Part shown: positions 59,826-64,000 of the stretch, piece after piece
Numbering within the stretch: the first letter of the stretch is position 1
Layout: the number at the start of each line of letters is the position of its first letter
NCBI RefSeq assembly: GCF_003112455.1
Contig: NZ_BDQX01000108.1
Coordinates: 53,307 to 117,306 of the forward strand
Length of the DNA stretch: 64,000 bases
Direction of reading: 5' to 3'
Origin: Paenibacillus agaridevorans
GTDB taxonomy: Bacteria; Bacillota; Bacilli; Paenibacillales; Paenibacillaceae
Translations under genes and position numbers: made by a program
The notes under the pieces: model-generated
The model's database searches: none
Told to the model about the DNA's origin: nothing
What the model saw: only the letters and a program-made list of their open reading frames with translations

Positions 59826-62425
59826 ACGGCCGCTTGAACCTGAGCGGTGACGATTGGCAGCTGACCGGCTGGTACCGTAATCAGTGGCGGTTTACGGTAT
59901 CGATGGAGCTAGGGGAGACGTTTCCTCCTCCGGTCGGGCCGATTGCCGCGACAGTGCCCGGGGCCGTGCAATCCGATTTGCTCCAAGCCGGATTGTTGGA
60001 CGATCCCAACAGGGGATTGCGCAGCTTGAGCGGCGAGTGGGTGAATAACCGGGAATGGTGCTACGAAAAGAAGTTCGATATTCCGGACGGCTGGCCGTTG
60101 GACCGGTGCGAGCTTGTGTTCGAAGGGCTTGATTACGCCGGGGAGATCTCTCTCAATGGCGTGAAACTTGGCGAATTCGAGGGTTTCTTTTGGCCTCATG
60201 CCTTTGATGTTTCACCTTATATTCGTACAGTATCCGAGGGCTCGAACCACCTGCGTGTCATGTTCAGGCAATCGCCGGAGATCGACGGCCAGTACGGATA
60301 CACCCACCTTGTCACCACCCTGAAGCCGCGATTCAATTATGTCTGGGACTGGTGCCCGCGCATCGTGCCGGTTGGCATCTGGCAAGACGTCTGCCTGTAT
60401 ACGTACCGGGCTGCGAAGCTGACTGATTTTTGGCCCCATGCGACTCTAAACGATGATCTGCATACGGGGCAGGTTCGTTTTGCCGCCTCCGTGGAGACGC
60501 TCGCAGCCGGGCCATACAGGGCCGAATATCGGCTTAAGGACGAGGATGACGCCGTCCAGTACGAATGGTCAGAGACACTTATGCTTAAAGGCGGGGTTAA
60601 CTCCTTCGAGCATATGGCGGAAGTGGGCGAAGTACAGTCATGGTGGCCGAACGGTTATGGCAAACCTTCCCTCTACACGGCTGAAATCAAGCTGCTGAGC
60701 GAACAGGGGGAGGAGCTCCAGGCCGTGGTTAAAACGATCGGCTTTCGCAAGCTGGAATGGGTTGCGAATGAGAACGCGCCTGTCGGCGCTTTGCCCTATA
60801 CGCTCGTAGTCAATGGCAAGCGCATATTCATTAAGGGCGTCAATTGGGTGCCGATTAAGCCTCTCTACGGTTCCGTGACGGAGCAGGACTACCAGCAATA
60901 TGTCGGCCGATTTTGCGATATGAACGTTAACCTGCTGCGTGTATGGGGCGGCGCTATCATTGAGCAAGAAGCCTTTTATCAGGTATGTGACCGCCTGGGT
61001 TTGCTTGTATGGCAGGAATTTCCCCAATCGTCGAGCGGCATCAGCAACCTGCCGCCTGATGATCCGGCTGTGCTAGCGACATTGGAGCGGGCAGCCGCCC
61101 AAGCAATCCGGGAGAGGCGCTCGCATCCCTCGCTGGCGGTGTGGTGCGGAGGCAATGAGCTCATGTGGGAAGGGGGTGTGCCTGTTGATGAGCGACATCT
61201 CAATATCGCCATGTTGAAGCGATTGGTTGCGGAGCTCGATCCAGGACGGCGGTTTTTGCCTGCAAGCGCATCGGGTCCGACTTTCGTGGCCGATGCCAGC
61301 CGATTTGGCCGGGGACTCCATCATGATGTCCATGGTCCGTGGCAGTATTTGGGCGATCGCGAGCATTATGCTTTCTTTAATAGCGACGATGCCTTGTTTC
61401 GCTCGGAAACAGGGACGCCGGGCACATCTCGGGCGGCAACGATACGCAAGTGGGCGGATGGGCTGTCTGTATGGCCGCCTACCCGGGACAATCCGTACTG
61501 GGTTCATCGCGGAGCCTGGTGGATTCAGTGGGAGCAATTGGGCGCGTTGTTCGGATTGTGGGCTGCGGATGCGGATGAGCTGGAATTGTATTGCCGGGTC
61601 AGCAGGTATATGCAGGCAGAGTCGCTGCGGTACGCCGTGGAAGCAACTCGCCGGCGGGAACCGGAAGCTTCCGGATTTATCGTCTGGATGGGCAACGAAC
61701 CATTTCCGAACAATGCGAATACATCCGTCATCGAATATGACGGCATGCCGAAACCGGCTTACTACTTGTTGAAGAAAGCCTACGCGGGCCTGCATCTCTC
61801 CGCGCGCTACAACCAATTGGCGTACAAAGAGGGCGATACTTTCGCATGCGGCATCTTTATCCACAATGAACATTCCGAGATTGAGGGGCTAGAGGCCACA
61901 GTGAATGTATCGCTGTATGGAGCGGACGGGAATCTGCTAAAGCGGTGCGTTTACGACTGTTCTTTGGGTTTTGGAGCGCAGCTGGCGGGGGATTTTTCCT
62001 GGATAGTGGAACGCCCGGCGCATGGTGTATTTGTACTGCGGTTGGAGGCTGTCGCCGGGGAATGGACTGTAGAGCGTAACGAGTACGCTTTCGCTGTGGA
62101 GAGTTCCGCCCCCCTGGAGCCGCTGCTGCAGCTTCCGCGGGCGCAAATTGTCATAGAAAGGGAGCCGGAAGTACTTCATACAGCTTTTATTCTGGTTAAT
62201 GTTTCACCTGTATGCGCCATTGGGCTGATGGTGATGGAACGTGATCCCGGGCAGTTTGTATGTTTCGACCGCAATATGGTTGTGCTGTTGCCAGGAGAGC
62301 GGCTGCAGATGAATTGGGCTCAACGGAACCTTAAGGAAGGCAGCGAATTCATTCCTATTATAGAAGGGCTGAATGTCGAGGCCGATTGTAACGAGTGGCA
62401 GCATAATTTAAAGGAGGAATCGTAG
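59822..62425 (+). CDS. GH2 beta-mannosidase
   Basis: 867 residues, no signal peptide. The sugar-binding start (LSGDDWQLTGWY, ATVPGAVQSDLLQAGLLDDP) is characteristic of beta-mannosidases. The acid/base Asn-Glu pair is N445-E446 in WCGGNELMWEGG, and the nucleophile E529 in FRSETGTPG. It would cleave the core Man-beta-1,4-GlcNAc or beta-mannan ends. Start ATG 59822 overlaps the GH38 stop. Together the pair can dismantle N-glycan-like or mannan oligosaccharides in the cytoplasm. Confidence 0.93.
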   Translation: MNGRLNLSGDDWQLTGWYRNQWRFTVSMELGETFPPPVGPIAATVPGAVQSDLLQAGLLDDPNRGLRSLSGEWVNNREWCYEKKFDIPDGWPLDRCELVFEGLDYAGEISLNGVKLGEFEGFFWPHAFDVSPYIRTVSEGSNHLRVMFRQSPEIDGQYGYTHLVTTLKPRFNYVWDWCPRIVPVGIWQDVCLYTYRAAKLTDFWPHATLNDDLHTGQVRFAASVETLAAGPYRAEYRLKDEDDAVQYEWSETLMLKGGVNSFEHMAEVGEVQSWWPNGYGKPSLYTAEIKLLSEQGEELQAVVKTIGFRKLEWVANENAPVGALPYTLVVNGKRIFIKGVNWVPIKPLYGSVTEQDYQQYVGRFCDMNVNLLRVWGGAIIEQEAFYQVCDRLGLLVWQEFPQSSSGISNLPPDDPAVLATLERAAAQAIRERRSHPSLAVWCGGNELMWEGGVPVDERHLNIAMLKRLVAELDPGRRFLPASASGPTFVADASRFGRGLHHDVHGPWQYLGDREHYAFFNSDDALFRSETGTPGTSRAATIRKWADGLSVWPPTRDNPYWVHRGAWWIQWEQLGALFGLWAADADELELYCRVSRYMQAESLRYAVEATRRREPEASGFIVWMGNEPFPNNANTSVIEYDGMPKPAYYLLKKAYAGLHLSARYNQLAYKEGDTFACGIFIHNEHSEIEGLEATVNVSLYGADGNLLKRCVYDCSLGFGAQLAGDFSWIVERPAHGVFVLRLEAVAGEWTVERNEYAFAVESSAPLEPLLQLPRAQIVIEREPEVLHTAFILVNVSPVCAIGLMVMERDPGQFVCFDRNMVVLLPGERLQMNWAQRNLKEGSEFIPIIEGLNVEADCNEWQHNLKEES

Positions 62426-63751
62426 ATGATGAATCAATTTAAATTTCGTATGCGAATACTGGTTGCTATTTTGGCGACGGTTGTACTAGGGGGAAGTACC
62501 ATAACTGCACCTGACCTAGCCGTAGCGGCGAGCGTGACGGATTACAATGTAAAAGCCGCCCCTTATAACGCGGCCGGTGACGGCATAGCGGATGATACAG
62601 CCGCGATTCAGAGCGCGATCAATGATGCGCAAAGCGCAGGCGGAGGCGTCGTGTTTTTTCCAAAAGGGAGTTATAAATTAAGCTCGACACTCCACATAAC
62701 CGAACATAACGTACAACTGGAAGGAACGGGAAAGGGGTCGTCCCTCTTCCTCGACAAGGGAACGGATGCTGTCATTCATATCGGAACAGGGAGCGGTCAG
62801 ACGACACACAACAAGGTAAAAAATTTGGCGATTGATCGTTCCGTAGCCCCGAATGCCGATATCGTCCATTCACCTTCATACGGCATTCGTGTGGAGGGAG
62901 CAAGATTCACGACGTTGGATGGCGTTACGGTCTTCAATGCCGCATATGGCATTTCCGTCGGTGTAAAAGGCAACGCACAATTGAATACACAGTTCGTAAC
63001 CATCCTTAACAGCAATGTAATGACGACTGGAAGCATGCAGCCAACATCGGTTTTTCCAGGCGCTAATATCGTGTTCTGGTCCGGTGCCGATTATAAATTG
63101 TCAAAAACATTTTTGGAGCCGACGAATATAGGCGTGCTGATGGAAGGCAACTCAAATGGCATTAATATCGATACGACGACCGTTATTAACGGCGCTCCTT
63201 TTAATTATGGCATCATGAGCGTCGGCAACGGATTTGCCCGTTATATCGTCAACAGTATTCTTGAGAACGCCCATCATCAGCAAATCTACATTGGTGGAGA
63301 ATCGGAGCGCGTCACCGTGGCGAATTCCTGGATCGGTGCCGGCGACGAGGAAGGCACGACTACGCGACTGGGCATCCTGATCGAGTCAGGCGCCAAAAAG
63401 GTCACGATTGCAGACAATCGTATTGGCGACCAGCAGCTGCAAGGCATTTTCTCCAAAGGGGATAATGTGACGATTACAGGAAACCTGCTGGAACGCAATG
63501 TAGTACGTAACCGGCTCAATCCCAACAATTGTTTATCCTGCGACAGCATGCAGATCGAAGGCGGGAAACATGTGATTGTAAACGGCAATCGCGTGTTCAG
63601 CGACTTTGACCGGAACGGCATCGGGCTATTTGACGATGGAGCTCGCAAATTAAACTATTACATCGTAACAGGCAACGACACTTCCGAATCGGGAAGCGGC
63701 ATTCATGACGCGGCGACCGGTACAAGCAAAGTGGTTGCCAATAATTTATAA
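62426..63751 (+). CDS. Secreted parallel beta-helix protein, paralogue of 50935-52248
   Basis: 441 residues with a cleavable-looking signal peptide (hydrophobic stretch, then VAAS about residue 36). AAGGAGGAATC precedes ATG 62426; ATG 62429 is an alternative. The pectate_lyase_3 start AAPYNAAGDGIADDTAAIQS, GGGVVFFPKGSYKLSSTLHI and many beta-helix turns align along the full length with the membrane-anchored copy (ANIVFWSGADYKLSKTFLEP versus ANIVFWSGADYKVNTTFVEP; NGIN, TTVINGAP, GFARYI, DSWIGAG/NSWIGAG). It starts directly after the mannosidase stop and is therefore in the same operon. Enzymatic activity unproven. Confidence 0.85.
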   Translation: MMNQFKFRMRILVAILATVVLGGSTITAPDLAVAASVTDYNVKAAPYNAAGDGIADDTAAIQSAINDAQSAGGGVVFFPKGSYKLSSTLHITEHNVQLEGTGKGSSLFLDKGTDAVIHIGTGSGQTTHNKVKNLAIDRSVAPNADIVHSPSYGIRVEGARFTTLDGVTVFNAAYGISVGVKGNAQLNTQFVTILNSNVMTTGSMQPTSVFPGANIVFWSGADYKLSKTFLEPTNIGVLMEGNSNGINIDTTTVINGAPFNYGIMSVGNGFARYIVNSILENAHHQQIYIGGESERVTVANSWIGAGDEEGTTTRLGILIESGAKKVTIADNRIGDQQLQGIFSKGDNVTITGNLLERNVVRNRLNPNNCLSCDSMQIEGGKHVIVNGNRVFSDFDRNGIGLFDDGARKLNYYIVTGNDTSESGSGIHDAATGTSKVVANNL

Positions 63752-63767
63752 CCGTTTTAGAAGCATC

Positions 63768-63800
63768 AGGAAGCCTTGTCCCATAAGGCTTCCTTTCGCT
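63768..63800 (+). terminator. Terminator of the glycan-utilisation operon
   Basis: AGGAAGCCTT pairs with AAGGCTTCCT, followed by a T-rich stretch (TTTCGCTTT). Confidence 0.8.
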
Positions 63801-63898
63801 TTCACCCGAACATAAAACCCTATCTCTCCACTGGCGGCGATAAGGCCGCATGAATAGTTGGAGATTCTAATGGACAGGAGGAAGTCTTCGATTCATTG

Positions 63899-64000
63899 TG
63901 AGTAACGGAGCTGAAACGTTCTGCTTTCGCTAACGGACCTCAGAGCCTCTAATTGCAGCATTTTCGCGATATTGAAAATCTAACGGACTCAGATGACGCT
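63899..64000. repeat. Short interspersed repeats cut by the window edge
   Basis: TAACGGAGCTGA (63903), CTAACGGACCTCAGAG (63930) and CTAACGGACTCAGATG (63980) recur in about 80 bp in a gene-free stretch after 63801. They resemble intergenic arrays of CTAACGGAC-type repeats that I associate with Paenibacillus genomes (memory, not checked). No gene is seen. Confidence 0.55.

Overview
The window looks like a chromosomal segment of a spore-forming Gram-positive bacterium of the Paenibacillus type. The inference rests on a small acid-soluble spore protein gene, a complete GerA-type germinant receptor operon, S-layer-homology (SLH) anchored surface enzymes, PadR/DUF1048 and BlaI/BlaR1 modules, strong AGGAGG ribosome binding sites, frequent GTG/TTG starts, and sugar ABC transporters that lack their own ATPase. 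No 16S rRNA or other species marker is present, so the genus is an inference.

Layout. 0-6 kb is a conserved core: coaE (5' end cut off), a lytic transglycosylase, an alpha/beta SASP, nrdR, and a PHO-box-driven pstS-pstC-pstA-pstB phosphate transporter without phoU. At 6.1 kb lies tRNA-Ala(GGC). Downstream of it, to 8.7 kb, is an unusual family of repeats: partial copies of the tRNA-Ala 3' end, most of them sitting at the foot of a long terminator-like hairpin whose far side carries an inverted copy of the same tRNA tail, separated by conserved bodies of about 150-200 bp without genes. An SDR/TetR gene pair sits between two of these tails. Two more tails appear at 20.8 kb and 22.25 kb, the latter exactly where a toxin gene is cut off.

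8.8-12 kb holds two unknown genes and a TetR-SRPBCC-VOC (decayed) operon with two matching GTTAGT-N4-ACTAAC operators. 12.1-20.6 kb encodes two giant SLH-anchored, F5/8-type-C-containing surface proteins, one with a GH20 hexosaminidase domain and one with a DUF4855 domain. 20.8-21.2 kb is a MITE-like element with four 52-bp palindrome-bearing tandem repeats, followed by gene debris: a flavoprotein fragment and a frameshifted toxin-antitoxin remnant.

22.4-24.5 kb is a BlaI/BlaR1-like pair behind three operator-like repeats. 24.6-28.5 kb is a gerKC-KB-KA type operon and 28.7-30.8 kb a class A penicillin-binding protein, all on the minus strand. 31-37.3 kb has two export systems: PadR-DUF1048-DUF1048-ABC, and a response regulator/ABC/histidine kinase set of the lantibiotic or bacitracin resistance type. 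37.3-39.4 kb is an epoxide-hydrolase-like gene divergent from an AraC regulator.

39.5-46.4 kb is a maltodextrin locus: a GH13 alpha-glycosidase, a LacI-type regulator, and a binding protein with two permeases. 46.5-63.8 kb is a carbohydrate-utilisation locus aimed, by inference, at mannose-containing glycans: a 1393-residue secreted GH2 enzyme, two paralogous beta-helix proteins at the two ends of the plus-strand run, a sugar ABC transporter, a GntR/LacI hybrid regulator, a GH38 alpha-mannosidase and a GH2 beta-mannosidase. A shared ATTTG-N6-CAAAT-like operator and several catabolite-responsive (cre) sites suggest that the locus is one regulon.

All functions come from reading sequence motifs; no database search was run.
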